The notes under the pieces are model-generated. The model was not told the origin of the DNA. It did not search any database and saw only the letters and a list, made by a program, of their open reading frames with translations. From JARRON01 sp037383845 (GTDB lineage Bacteria; Pseudomonadota; Gammaproteobacteria; Steroidobacterales; XN24), in contig JARRON010000033.1 in NCBI GenBank assembly GCA_037383845.1, forward strand, positions 5,876 through 69,875: a stretch of DNA of 64,000 nucleotides. The letters run 5' to 3'. Positions 50,138 through 59,352 of the stretch are shown in pieces. Numbering within the stretch: position 1 is the first letter of the stretch; every line of letters begins with the position of its first letter. Made by a program: the position numbers and the translations under genes.

Positions 50138-50968
50138 TCAATATAGCTCGTGGGAGATGTGCAGGCACTCCTCGACGAGCCACTTGAACTCGGCGAAGCT
50201 GTCGACGATGGCGTCGGGCTGGTGGGGATGTTCCCTGGTGCCCGGGAAGATCCTGTTGATCCAGTCGTGTTCCCAGCCGACGCCGTTGAAGAACACCGGG
50301 GTGATGCCGGCGCGGCGGGCTGCGGCCACGTCGGTGGTGCTGTCACCCAGGTACCAGGCCGCCGGGCCGGGCGGCTCGTCAAGGTTCTCCAGAGCCTTGA
50401 GCACCGGGTCCGGGTTGGGCTTGCGGCGGGTGGTGTCGCAGCCGCAGACGGTAGTGTCGAACAGGTCCACCCAGGCGCCGTCCTCGACCAGAGCCAGCTC
50501 CTTCTCAAAAAACTCCCGGTCCCGATTGGTGAGCACCCCCAGCCTGATGTTGAGCTCGCCCATCTCCTCCAGCAGCGCCCGCTCGCCGCCCTCGAAGGGT
50601 TGCACCTCTCCGTAGTGCTGACGGTAGGCCTCGTTGAAGGCCTCGTGAGCCACCTTCTTGGCGTCCTCGTTCGGGCCGAACAGCACTTCGAAGATGTCGG
50701 TCCGGGAGATCTTCCGGTCGATCCTGATCTTGGGATGCAGCTGCCGGTACTGGCGAACGTAGTCCACCAGCCTGGCGTCCTCCGGCGTCCGGCACCGGGA
50801 AGGCGCCACCAGTGCGTCCATGAGACCGAGTTCCGGGAAGCGCGGGATGACCTCCTCCACCGCGTGATACATGGCGTCCAGGGTGTCCACCAGGGTGGCG
50901 TGCCAGTCGAACAGGACCACCCGGGGGGCCGCCAGGGCCCGTGCGGCCTCGTCCAGTTCTCTGAGCAT
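50138..50968 (-). CDS. HAD-superfamily hydrolase with variant motif I
   Basis: The product is 276 residues. Motif I reads VVLFDWHATLVDT: the nucleophile Asp is present, but the usual second Asp (DxD) is His (DxH). Motif II is LGVLTNRDREF, motif III the Lys in RRKPNPDPVL, motif IV YLGDSTTDVAAARRAG. A large cap domain lies between motifs I and II. The DxH change suggests a phosphatase with altered chemistry or a phosphonatase-like reaction. A broken copy of its 3' end lies at 48153. Confidence 0.9.
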   Translation of the reverse strand: MLRELDEAARALAAPRVVLFDWHATLVDTLDAMYHAVEEVIPRFPELGLMDALVAPSRCRTPEDARLVDYVRQYRQLHPKIRIDRKISRTDIFEVLFGPNEDAKKVAHEAFNEAYRQHYGEVQPFEGGERALLEEMGELNIRLGVLTNRDREFFEKELALVEDGAWVDLFDTTVCGCDTTRRKPNPDPVLKALENLDEPPGPAAWYLGDSTTDVAAARRAGITPVFFNGVGWEHDWINRIFPGTREHPHQPDAIVDSFAEFKWLVEECLHISHELY

Positions 50969-51608
50969 ATTCGACTGCTCCGGGGCCGGCGATATCGCCG
51001 CTCCTGCACTGGCATCCTAGAGGTTGCTGACCGTGCCCGCCACGCGAAAGCCGGCTCCCCCGTCAGTGTAGGGGCGATCCCGACCGGCGGCCGGGAGGGT
51101 TCAGCCTGTTCCCTGCCCTGCCCGGCCCGCACCGTTGCCGGTGACGCGGAGAATTCCAGGGGATGCATTTCAACGGCCCCCGGCTGAGGCTCTAAAAGCT
51201 ACCCGCCCGTGGCCCCGCGTGACCGGTTTCTGTCCCGCCGGGCCGGCTGCGCGCCCTGGGGCGAGGCCGTCGAGAAGGCACGCCGGCGACGGACCGGTTC
51301 CCGGACGTAAGCCTTTCCGGGCCGACGCGGGCACTTGCTGTCTCAGGGCAGGAAGGTTCTAAGTCCCGGCCTGCGGTAGATTTCCGCGATGGCCATCTCC
51401 CCGGAGACCACCGCCACGATTCCTCCGCCCACGCCGCCCCTCCGGCAGATGCGTGTCGCGAAACAGGCAAGGCTCGTACGGCCGCAAGGCAGCCACGGGA
51501 CACCGCACACCCGAACGCCTCACCGCAGGTTTGATGAACCTGGCACGCTGACGGCCTGAGCGCCGTCCTGAGTGTGTCTGCGCAACCAGTAGATTTCCGT
51601 ATCGGCCG
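50969..51608. other. Gene-free stretch
   Basis: In these 640 bases I find no supported gene; open frames are rich in Arg, Ala and Gly without motifs. The promoter of the HAD gene must lie at its left end. Confidence 0.55.
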
Positions 51609-52229
51609 TCAGTCTTCGGCAGCTGTCGCGTCGCGCTGAGCCACGGCAGCCCGGGCCGCGTTCAGGACGGCCGTCGAGCCCAGACCGATGCGCTTGTTCA
51701 GTTCCACCACATCCCTGGCTGTGACGGGTATCGCCTGAACGCGGTCCGGGGCGACCATGGCCACGGCGCCGGCCCAGGGATCAGGCGCCCCCGGCAGGAA
51801 CACCACAACGTCGCCGGCATCCAACCGGTCGACCTCGAAACCCACCTGGGACAGATCCTCCAGGCGCACAAGAACGGGCTTCAGCTCCCTGGCGTCTTCG
51901 GCGCTCAGCGCTGCCCCGGTCTTGGCCTTCAGCAGGGCGTAAGCCGGGATCTTCTCAAGCACGTTGCTTTCCAGCGAATCCACCAGGGCCCGCGCCCACT
52001 TGCTGCGGGCAGCCAGGCCACCCAGGAAACACACCAGGACCAGGAGGCCCAGGGAGATGATCAGAGATACGGCGATGTTCCCAACCCCGTCGAAGGGCAG
52101 GCTGGCGACGATAGGTTCCGCCAGGGCCATCGAGATACCCAGCGCCTCTCCCATAATGATGACGAAAACCACGACTGGGACCAGGAACACGATGCCACCC
52201 AGGACGGTTGTCCGGATGAATCTGAGCAT
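51609..52229 (-). CDS. DUF502 membrane protein
   Basis: The product is 206 residues from ATG 52229 with AGGAGA 7 bases upstream. Two N-terminal transmembrane helices (VLGGIVFLVPVVVFVIIMGEA and SLIISLGLLVLVCFLGGLAA, each about 20 residues) are followed by a soluble part with EKIPAYALLKAKTG and VVVFLPGAPDPWAGAVAMVAPDR-like sequence, the DUF502 pattern. Function is unknown. A longer upstream frame was rejected. Confidence 0.9.
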   Translation of the reverse strand: MLRFIRTTVLGGIVFLVPVVVFVIIMGEALGISMALAEPIVASLPFDGVGNIAVSLIISLGLLVLVCFLGGLAARSKWARALVDSLESNVLEKIPAYALLKAKTGAALSAEDARELKPVLVRLEDLSQVGFEVDRLDAGDVVVFLPGAPDPWAGAVAMVAPDRVQAIPVTARDVVELNKRIGLGSTAVLNAARAAVAQRDATAAED

Positions 52230-52545
52230 GGCGGATCTCCTGAACGTTCGTGCACCGCGCGGCAACATGCGGTGTTCCAAGTTCAGTATGGATGAAAATC
52301 GCCGGCGGCAGCCGTTCCGGTGAACGATTACTTCTCCACGAACAGCGCCGGGTCCTCGGAGACGACCTTGAAGGCACGGACGTCGATGAAGATGTGCCCG
52401 GGACCAAAGCGGGGCTACGGGCCTGGAGACCACAGTGCAAGGATTGCGGGAAAGCGCTATGGACAGCCGCGACCGGGACAAGGCCTCGATTTCCGGGCGC
52501 CGGCTGCGGCACACTTGCCCACCCAGCAGCAGTAGAGTCCCCGTG
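52230..52545. other. Intergenic region with a possible gene remnant
   Basis: No complete gene. The reverse strand at 52328-52414 encodes PRFGPGHIFIDVRAFKVV and SEDPALFVEK before a TAA stop, with a stop codon just before it. The composition looks like the true C-terminus of a lost protein; I do not recognise it. Confidence 0.4.
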
Positions 52546-53220
52546 ATGACAAACTGTCGTCAAAGTATGGCCGCACTCGTGGCCGCCTCGCTCTCGATCG
52601 GAGCGGCCTGCTCCGCCGCCGACCAGCCGGAGGTACGATTCGTGGAGGGACAGGGATCAGCAGAGGAACTGGACCCGGAACAGCGGGTGCTGGCGCAGCT
52701 TGCCATCGCCACCCTGGCGGAGGATCTCGGCGTCTCCGCCGAGCGCATCCGCGTGGACACCATCCGTCCCGTCCAGTGGCGTGACAGCAGCCTGGGCTGC
52801 CCGCAGCCAGGGCAGCAGTACCTGCAGGTGGTCACCCCCGGCCACAGGATCAGCCTGCGGATGGACGGCCAGCTGTACACGGTCCACGAGGCCGGGGGCA
52901 AAGCCTTCGTCTGCCGCCAGCGCAAGCTCGGCGGCGTTCCCCTGACGCCCGAACTGGAGATCGTCTGGGGCGAGCAGATGCTCGAAGCCAGGGCGGACCT
53001 GGCATCCCGCCTGGGCGTGGCCGAGAACGACATCCGGCCCGTCGGAGGCCGCCCGGAGACCTGGGATGACTCGAGTCTCGGCTGTCCCGAGCCTGGCAAG
53101 AGCTATCGCCCGGGGCCGGTGCAGGGTTACGTCCTCGTCCTGCGCCACGGCATGCGGCAGTTCACCTACCACACCGACATGGAGCGGACGATTCCCTGTC
53201 CGCCCATCAGCGCCGACTAG
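52546..53220 (+). CDS. Secreted protein with two repeats of a DSSLGCP domain
   Basis: The product is 224 residues from ATG 52546. The signal region is MAALVAASLSIGAAC, which may be a poor lipobox. Two homologous units of about 85 residues follow: the first has RPVQWRDSSLGCPQPGQQY, the second GRPETWDDSSLGCPEPGKSY. Each is preceded by LGV-type helices (DLGVSAERIRVDTI and RLGVAENDIRPVGG) and followed by GY/GH-hydrophobic strands. The paired cysteines suggest disulfides. I know this motif only from uncharacterised exported proteins. Confidence 0.82.
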   Translation: MTNCRQSMAALVAASLSIGAACSAADQPEVRFVEGQGSAEELDPEQRVLAQLAIATLAEDLGVSAERIRVDTIRPVQWRDSSLGCPQPGQQYLQVVTPGHRISLRMDGQLYTVHEAGGKAFVCRQRKLGGVPLTPELEIVWGEQMLEARADLASRLGVAENDIRPVGGRPETWDDSSLGCPEPGKSYRPGPVQGYVLVLRHGMRQFTYHTDMERTIPCPPISAD

Positions 53221-53280
53221 CTCCGGCTCACCCGCGAGCCGGCCGGCCGCCCGGCCGCTGAAAGGGCAACCGCAAAGAAA

Positions 53281-53311
53281 AAGGCCGCCCGGGGAAATCC
53301 CGGGCGGCCTT
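53281..53311 (-). terminator. Intrinsic terminator of the S8 peptidase gene
   Basis: AAGGCCGCCCGGG pairs with CCCGGGCGGCCTT around a short A-rich loop. On the reverse strand it is followed by TTTTTCTTT, so it ends transcription of the peptidase; it can also stop the facing gene. Confidence 0.88.
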
Positions 53312-53334
53312 CGTATATCCCCGGTCAGGGGTAG

Positions 53335-56300
53335 TTACTCGCAGCCGATCAACGGACCGAAGTCACACAGAGTGAATCCCTCATCGTTCTCGATGTTGAT
53401 CAGGGTCAGGTCCTGCACGCCAGAAGCGTCGCTGTGAGAAATGGCTCCCAGCTGCTTGGAGCCCGGCCCGGTCGGCAGGCCGAACCAGTCGACCTCCAGC
53501 GTGGCGGTCTCGCCAATGGTGGCCGACGACGGCGCGCTGACGGTCATGTTGCCCCGGTCATCCACCACGCCAAACACGTGGTCGAACAGGATGACGTCTG
53601 CGACCGGACCGTCAGTCTCGAAGCCGTGAGTGAACACGAGGTAGAAGTCGGCCGGCCCGGTTTGCGGGAAGGTAACCTCCACGGACTCGTTGGCATCCAC
53701 GTTGGTGCTGCTGTCGATCAGCGTGCACGAGAAGTTCGGGCAGTAATACAGGTACAGGTCTATGTCGCTGTTGCCGCTCGTGTACTCGTTGAACGTGGAC
53801 CAGCGGGCATGGGCCGTGCCCGGCGGCAGAGGCTCGAGGAACGCGATCTCCACGCCGAGGCCGAGGAACTCGAAGCTGTTGCCCGGATCATCCGGCGTCG
53901 GCACCAGCGTCAGGCCGGGGTTCGCCAGCCCGTGCACACCCGCCGTGTAGGGCCCGGTGTAACCGAAGGTCACGTCGAACTCCGCGCTGCCCTCGGTACC
54001 GGTACCGAAGACTTCCGGCGGCACGACGAAGGCCTTGGCGTTCACCGCGATGGGGCTGCGGATCTCGTAGCGGCCCTTCACGTCCTTCCAGGTCAACGAC
54101 CCGAAACGCCAGCTGTTCGGAGGCGCGGTGGAATTGGTGATGGTCACCTCGAAGGTGGCCGTCTCGCCCTTCTTCAGGGCCAGCCGGCTCGGCGATACCG
54201 TGACGTCGAAGCCTTCCGGCGCCTCCACGTAGGCCTCGTAGATGCTGTTCTTGCCCACGTTGGTGACGGTACGGATCACCGTCTTGGTGCCGGGCAGCTC
54301 GCCGACGCCGATGGCCGGCAGGTTGAGGTCTGCCGGGTCGGTGGAGAAGCCCAGGCTCGAGCCAAGGAAGTCGCAGTCGGCCGGACCCACCAGCGGCGTG
54401 ACCGTCTCACAGGACGCTGCCAGGTAATCCAGCGTGCCGGCGTCGTAGATCAGGCCCGGATCGATCGCCTTGTTCGGGTCCACGTGACCGGCGCCGAAAT
54501 CGAAGGGATCTGCCGGCGTGACGCCGTCTTCCTTCACCACGTCCTGGCGGGCGGTGGTCATCAGGGCAGACCGCACGGCCGCCGGGCTCCAGTCCGGATG
54601 CTCCTCGATCACCAGGGCTGCCAGGCCGGCGATGTGCGGGCTCGACATGGAGGTTCCGCTCAGGTAGCCGAAGAGGCCGCCGCCGGAGCCGTCAGCCTGG
54701 TCGGGCGAGTAGCCGGCCAGGATGTTGACGCCGGGTGCGGTGATGTGGGGGGTGATCCAGTCGGACTCGGTGACGTACGGCCCGCGAGAGGAGAAGCCGG
54801 CCATGATGTTGCCGTCCCGCGGCTCGGTCACGAAGACCCCGTCGTCCAGGGTGGCGTTGACGGTCTCGCCACCTTCGATGGCCGCCAGCAGCTCCAGGCC
54901 GATGTCGTTGTCGATCATCACCCCCGGCACGCTGAGGGTCAGCTCGGTGGCGTCGCCTCCCATGCCGGTCTTGGGACGGTCGTCGGTGTACATCAGGATG
55001 GCGCCGGCGCCGGCCAGGACCGCATTCTCGACCTTGACCGTGAAGGCGCAGGTGCCGCGGGCGATCAGGGCGATCTTGCCGCCGATGTCGTTGGCAAGCG
55101 GGGCACAGGCGTCGATGGGCTCGGCAGCCACCACGTCGTCGGTGACGGGGCCCAGCTCCGACAGGGGTCCGGTGATCACGCCCTCGATGGCCGGGTAATC
55201 GCCGGCAAGGGACGCCGGCGCGTTGATCCGGGCGGCCAGCGCAAACAGGCTGCCCTCGACCGTGGAAGCAGCGACGGAGGTCACCCAGGGCTCGCCGGCG
55301 TTGGTCGTGGCGAACCCGGGACCGTCGTTGCCCGCGGAACGGGCGACGAATACCCCGGCATCGGACGCGCGCAGAAAGGCGAGGTCCTGGGGATCGTTGA
55401 AAGCCGCCGCGGTGCCCACGGAGAAGTTGATGACGTCCACGCCGTCAGCCACTGCGTCATCGGTGGCGGCGGCGGAATCGGAGAAGAAGCAGCTGAAGCT
55501 GGGAGCACCCGGGGCGAGCCAGCAGGCCTTGTAGACGGCGATGCGGGCCCGGGGGGCCATGCCGCTGACGGTGGCGACCTCGGTGCCGGCCAGGGTGGCG
55601 ACCACCTCGTTTCCGGCAGCTGTCGTGGCCGTGTGGGTACCGTGCCCCGAGGAATCACGCGGGGAGAGGAAATCTCCCTCGACGGCACCACCGGTGCCGG
55701 CCAGGAAGCCGTCGTAGTACCAGCGGGCGCCGATCAGCTTGTTGTTGCAGTCGCTTTCGGCGAAGCCTTCACCGGTCTCGCAGACCCCATTCCAGCGGGC
55801 CGGCGGTGCGGAGTAGGTCTTGACGGTGCGCTTTTCGCGGATCGTCTCGCAGGTCTGCACCTGTTTGCCGGTGGGGTTGTCGCAGAACGGCGGCAGGGGC
55901 AGCACCTTCTCGTCGGAGATGCTGGGATGCTGGGGCACGATGCCGGTGTCGATGATGCCGACGATCACGTCCTCGCCCAGCAGCTTCTCGCGGGTCCTGA
56001 GACCCTCCCGGCGATCCAGCAGACCGAGGAAAGCCGGGCTGTCGTTCGTGTCCACGGAAATGGCCTGGTCTTCCCAGACCTGCATCACGGCCTTGTCCTT
56101 GCGCAGCCGTGCGGCTTCCTGCTCCGTCAGCCGCGCAGCGAAGCCGTTCAGGGCGTGCTTGTAGCTGTAGATCTTGTCGGCCTTGCCCGCGGCGCGGCGC
56201 AGAACCTTGTCCTGCTGGCGCTCCAGGTAGGCCGTGTACTGCTGCACATGGCTGGCCTTTGCGTTATAGCGCTGACCCTTGCCGGGGGCCGTGGCCGCGA

Positions 56301-56532
56301 AGCCCTTGACGCCGCCGGTGTAGCTGACGGCCGGCTCGGCCTTGAGCTGCACGACGTAAGTCTTCCGCGAGGCTTTCTGGGGCGCGGGGGCCGGAGTCGC
56401 GTCCCTGAGCTGTGCAGGCGCTTCGATGGGACCGGCACGCAACGTGAGGGCGCGGTCCGCCTCCGTTGCGCCCGCCGGAACGGATGCGATGACCAACAGG
56501 CACGCACCGAGACAGGAAATGACCTTTCTCAT
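53335..56532 (-). CDS. Secreted subtilisin-like S8 peptidase with PA domain
   Basis: The product is 1065 residues from ATG 56532 (VISCLGACLLVIASVPAGA signal). An I9-type propeptide follows (KTYVVQLKAEPAVSY, YKHALNGFAARLTEQEA). The catalytic triad is Asp in GIIDTGIVPQHPS, His in SSGHGTHTA and Ser in LSGTSMSSPHIAG. A protease-associated domain is inserted between His and Ser (IGGKIALIARGTCAFTVKV), as in plant cucumisin-like subtilases. An Fn3-like domain (VTNVGKNSIYEAYVEAPEGF) and about 200 residues of beta-rich C-terminal sequence follow. Active outside the cell. Confidence 0.95.
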   Translation of the reverse strand: MRKVISCLGACLLVIASVPAGATEADRALTLRAGPIEAPAQLRDATPAPAPQKASRKTYVVQLKAEPAVSYTGGVKGFAATAPGKGQRYNAKASHVQQYTAYLERQQDKVLRRAAGKADKIYSYKHALNGFAARLTEQEAARLRKDKAVMQVWEDQAISVDTNDSPAFLGLLDRREGLRTREKLLGEDVIVGIIDTGIVPQHPSISDEKVLPLPPFCDNPTGKQVQTCETIREKRTVKTYSAPPARWNGVCETGEGFAESDCNNKLIGARWYYDGFLAGTGGAVEGDFLSPRDSSGHGTHTATTAAGNEVVATLAGTEVATVSGMAPRARIAVYKACWLAPGAPSFSCFFSDSAAATDDAVADGVDVINFSVGTAAAFNDPQDLAFLRASDAGVFVARSAGNDGPGFATTNAGEPWVTSVAASTVEGSLFALAARINAPASLAGDYPAIEGVITGPLSELGPVTDDVVAAEPIDACAPLANDIGGKIALIARGTCAFTVKVENAVLAGAGAILMYTDDRPKTGMGGDATELTLSVPGVMIDNDIGLELLAAIEGGETVNATLDDGVFVTEPRDGNIMAGFSSRGPYVTESDWITPHITAPGVNILAGYSPDQADGSGGGLFGYLSGTSMSSPHIAGLAALVIEEHPDWSPAAVRSALMTTARQDVVKEDGVTPADPFDFGAGHVDPNKAIDPGLIYDAGTLDYLAASCETVTPLVGPADCDFLGSSLGFSTDPADLNLPAIGVGELPGTKTVIRTVTNVGKNSIYEAYVEAPEGFDVTVSPSRLALKKGETATFEVTITNSTAPPNSWRFGSLTWKDVKGRYEIRSPIAVNAKAFVVPPEVFGTGTEGSAEFDVTFGYTGPYTAGVHGLANPGLTLVPTPDDPGNSFEFLGLGVEIAFLEPLPPGTAHARWSTFNEYTSGNSDIDLYLYYCPNFSCTLIDSSTNVDANESVEVTFPQTGPADFYLVFTHGFETDGPVADVILFDHVFGVVDDRGNMTVSAPSSATIGETATLEVDWFGLPTGPGSKQLGAISHSDASGVQDLTLINIENDEGFTLCDFGPLIGCE

Positions 56533-56861
56533 AACTCCCCCTGGCTGGGTCAGGAACATTCTTCGTTGATTCAGGCGTTGCCGGCATGGGGCGAGACGCA
56601 TCCGTGCCGGCAGACGCAAGAAGGGGTTTTTACTCGACGGCGCAAACTGTGACAAGCGTCGGGCCTTATGTTAAGTCCCGGCCCGGGCTGCGTTCTTGGG
56701 AAATCCCTTGCAGATCCGCGCACAAGAAGGCGTGCGCGCAGTCTGTGAAGGTTTTTTGTCCACTCCGTCTGCGCTCCCCGCCGGGGAAGCATCACGGCAT
56801 CAGCAAGTCTGGAGAGAGGAATGCTGGCCGCTTTCTCCGATGTTCTCCCGGGCGGGCAAGG
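56533..56861. other. Region between S8 peptidase and MscS genes
   Basis: No gene is seen in these 329 bases. The part next to 56532 must contain the peptidase promoter; a GGGGGAG lies just before its ATG. No terminator hairpin with a T-run was found after the MscS-type gene. Confidence 0.5.
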
Positions 56862-59345
56862 TTATGGCGACGGGTCCTGAGTCCCGGAAATCCCGGATGC
56901 CGGCGTCACACCGGGCGCCGTCCCTGGTGCGGCCGTGCTGATGATTCGAACGTCGCGCTGCGGGAACGGGATAGTGATACCGGCGGCCGCGAAGGCGTCG
57001 AGCATTCGCTGCCGGACCTGGCTGGCGGAGACGAGGACGTTGGACAGGTCCTCGAACCAGACGTACAGCCGGAAATTCAGGGCGCTGTCGCCGAAGCCGG
57101 TAAACACAGCGAAGGGTTTCGGGTCCCGGGTGACGTCTTCCTGCTCCGAAGCCACCCGCTCGAGGATGTCCAGCACCTGCCCGGCGTCGCTTCCGTAGGC
57201 CACGCCGACGTCGATCTCGGCGCGGCGGCGCCGGTTGGACCGGGTCCAGTTGAGCACGGACTTCGATACGAAATCCGCGTTGGGAACGATGACTTCTGCA
57301 CCGTCGAAGGTCTCGATCAGAGTCGAGCGGATGCCCATCTCCCGCACCGTGCCCATGAATTCGTCCACCTTGGTGATGTCGTTGATCTTGATGGGCCGCT
57401 CGAAAAGCAGGATCAGCCCCGAGACAAAGTTGTTGACGATGTTCTGGAGGCCGAAGCCGATGCCGACGCCCAGTGCGCCCGCCAGCACCGTGACTTTGGT
57501 GATGTCGAAACCCATCACCGCAAGAGCAAAGATGAATCCTGCCACGGCGATGCCGTAACGCAGGACCTTCGAAATGGCGAAGGACACGCCCGCGGCCATG
57601 CTGGCGCCGTCCAGGCTGCGGCTGTCGAAGATGAAGCGCACCAGTCGCGTGATCAGTACCGTCGCGACTATCACGAGGACGCCGGAGACCAGGGCCGAGA
57701 CGCTGACGCTGATGGCGCCCAGGGAAAGCTCTGTGCTGAGCAGCGACTCCACCCACTGGACCACCGTCTCGAGAAGCCCGCTCGCCTGCAGCGTGGTGAA
57801 CAGCCAGGCAGCCCCCAGGAACAGCCGTATCGCCCGTTTCAGGCTGCCGACGATGGCCCAGCGCCGGTTCTTCACGACTGTCATGTTCGAAAAAGGCCTG
57901 ACATGGAGCATGGCTATGACCAGGCCTGTCAGGACGTAGGAGGCGGACACGAAAATCATGCCCAGGGCCAGGCCTCCGAGGACCAGCTCCTTGAGTGTCC
58001 GCGCGGGTCCCACGAGCCCCACGAGGTCCAGAAGCAGGATGGCGATCACGGATACGCAGACGACCTGAACCAGGATCCGCAGCCGGCCGGGCGGCATTTT
58101 GGGAAAGGCTCGCGCCCAGTTGCCGCGCCTGAGGTCCAGCCCGAAGGCAATGGCGATGGAAAGCAACTGGAAGGCCGTGAAGGCACGGTCGAGAACCGGC
58201 AGCCCGTCCAGAAGCGGCTGTAGCTGGAGAATGACCAGCGCCAGGGCAAGGGTGTACAGGGACAGCCGGATCGGCTTGCCGAAGACGCTGACCGCAAGCG
58301 CGGCTGCGGGCAGGGGAAGGAGCGCCCAGATGACCCGGTCAAAGACCACCGGTCCCGGCGGAGCCAGCCAGTAGACTCCCATGAGCGCCGCGAGAAGGGC
58401 CGCTGAGCCAGGCCGCCTGAAGATCGCCGCTGACTTCAGCCCGATGTCATCCTTCTCAAGGTATTCCTCGACGCGGCGGCCGGTCGCATCCAGCAACCAG
58501 TAGATGACGCCGAATATCCCGACAAGCCACAGGAAGATTCTCAGGCCGTGTTCCTGCAGGTAGGCCACGAGGGCCAGCGCGGCCCGCTGGAGTTCCCGCA
58601 GAGCCGCCCCCGAGAAAAGGGGGTGACCCCAGAAGTCCGAGTCCCACACGGGGGCGCCGGCGGCCTGCTGCGCTTCCGCTTCCAGCGCCTGGGTTCGGCT
58701 CCGGAGCCGGGCCTCGAAGCTCGCTACGGTCATCTGGATGCGGGTGATCTCGCTGAGGCCCGCCAGCGCCGCATTCCGGTCAGCTTTCAGACGGGCCTCG
58801 GCATCGTCGATTTCGGGAAGCGCGCTGCCGGCGAGTTCCATGACCTCGGCAGGCGCCTCCCGCTCCCGGGCGGAAGCGATGATGTCCTGCCATTCCGACC
58901 GGTACTCGCCCAGCTTGTCGAGCTCCCGGTCGCGACGGTTGGACCGTGAAACCAGGTCATCGGCCAGCGCTTTCAGCGTGTCTCCCTCCGCGCGGAGTTC
59001 CGTGCGGAGATCCACCAGCTGCTCGACGCTGGCGTCCTTGAGCGCCTCCGGCGCGATGAGCGTCCGAATCCTTGTGACCTCGTTCTCCAGACGCGCCGCC
59101 AGTTCGGCCTGCTGGGCGAGAAAGGCATCCGTCTTCAGGTCGCTGACGGAGATGAGGAAGTCCTGCAGTTCGCGGCGGGCGGAGAACACGTCCGCCACCG
59201 GCGGCATTGCCGGTGTGGCGCCAGCCGACGCTTCCGGCGCGGCTTGCGTTGAATCCTCGGCCTTCGCCGGCGCCGCCAGCAGCAGCACGGCCGCCGCAGC
59301 GAACACGGCAGCCCCGGGGAAGGCTGTCATTCGGTTGAACCTCAT
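56862..59345 (-). CDS. MscS-family mechanosensitive channel, large form
   Basis: The product is 827 residues. A signal peptide (AAAAVLLLAAPAKA) is followed by a periplasmic, largely coiled-coil region (about 50-250) and around ten transmembrane helices. The MscS core shows the pore helix LAGALGVGIGFGLQNIVNNFVSG, ILLFERPIKINDITKV and IVPNADFVSKSVLNWTRSN. Architecture resembles MscK/DUF3772 channels that relieve osmotic pressure. It follows the phospholipase D gene by 7 bases, so the two are co-transcribed. Confidence 0.93.
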   Translation of the reverse strand: MRFNRMTAFPGAAVFAAAAVLLLAAPAKAEDSTQAAPEASAGATPAMPPVADVFSARRELQDFLISVSDLKTDAFLAQQAELAARLENEVTRIRTLIAPEALKDASVEQLVDLRTELRAEGDTLKALADDLVSRSNRRDRELDKLGEYRSEWQDIIASAREREAPAEVMELAGSALPEIDDAEARLKADRNAALAGLSEITRIQMTVASFEARLRSRTQALEAEAQQAAGAPVWDSDFWGHPLFSGAALRELQRAALALVAYLQEHGLRIFLWLVGIFGVIYWLLDATGRRVEEYLEKDDIGLKSAAIFRRPGSAALLAALMGVYWLAPPGPVVFDRVIWALLPLPAAALAVSVFGKPIRLSLYTLALALVILQLQPLLDGLPVLDRAFTAFQLLSIAIAFGLDLRRGNWARAFPKMPPGRLRILVQVVCVSVIAILLLDLVGLVGPARTLKELVLGGLALGMIFVSASYVLTGLVIAMLHVRPFSNMTVVKNRRWAIVGSLKRAIRLFLGAAWLFTTLQASGLLETVVQWVESLLSTELSLGAISVSVSALVSGVLVIVATVLITRLVRFIFDSRSLDGASMAAGVSFAISKVLRYGIAVAGFIFALAVMGFDITKVTVLAGALGVGIGFGLQNIVNNFVSGLILLFERPIKINDITKVDEFMGTVREMGIRSTLIETFDGAEVIVPNADFVSKSVLNWTRSNRRRRAEIDVGVAYGSDAGQVLDILERVASEQEDVTRDPKPFAVFTGFGDSALNFRLYVWFEDLSNVLVSASQVRQRMLDAFAAAGITIPFPQRDVRIISTAAPGTAPGVTPASGISGTQDPSP

Positions 59346-59352
59346 GTCGTGG

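Noticed and set aside
53434..56652. Forward open frame of over 1000 codons opposite the S8 peptidase
   Set aside because: The reverse frame has signal peptide, catalytic triad and PA domain; the forward frame has none.
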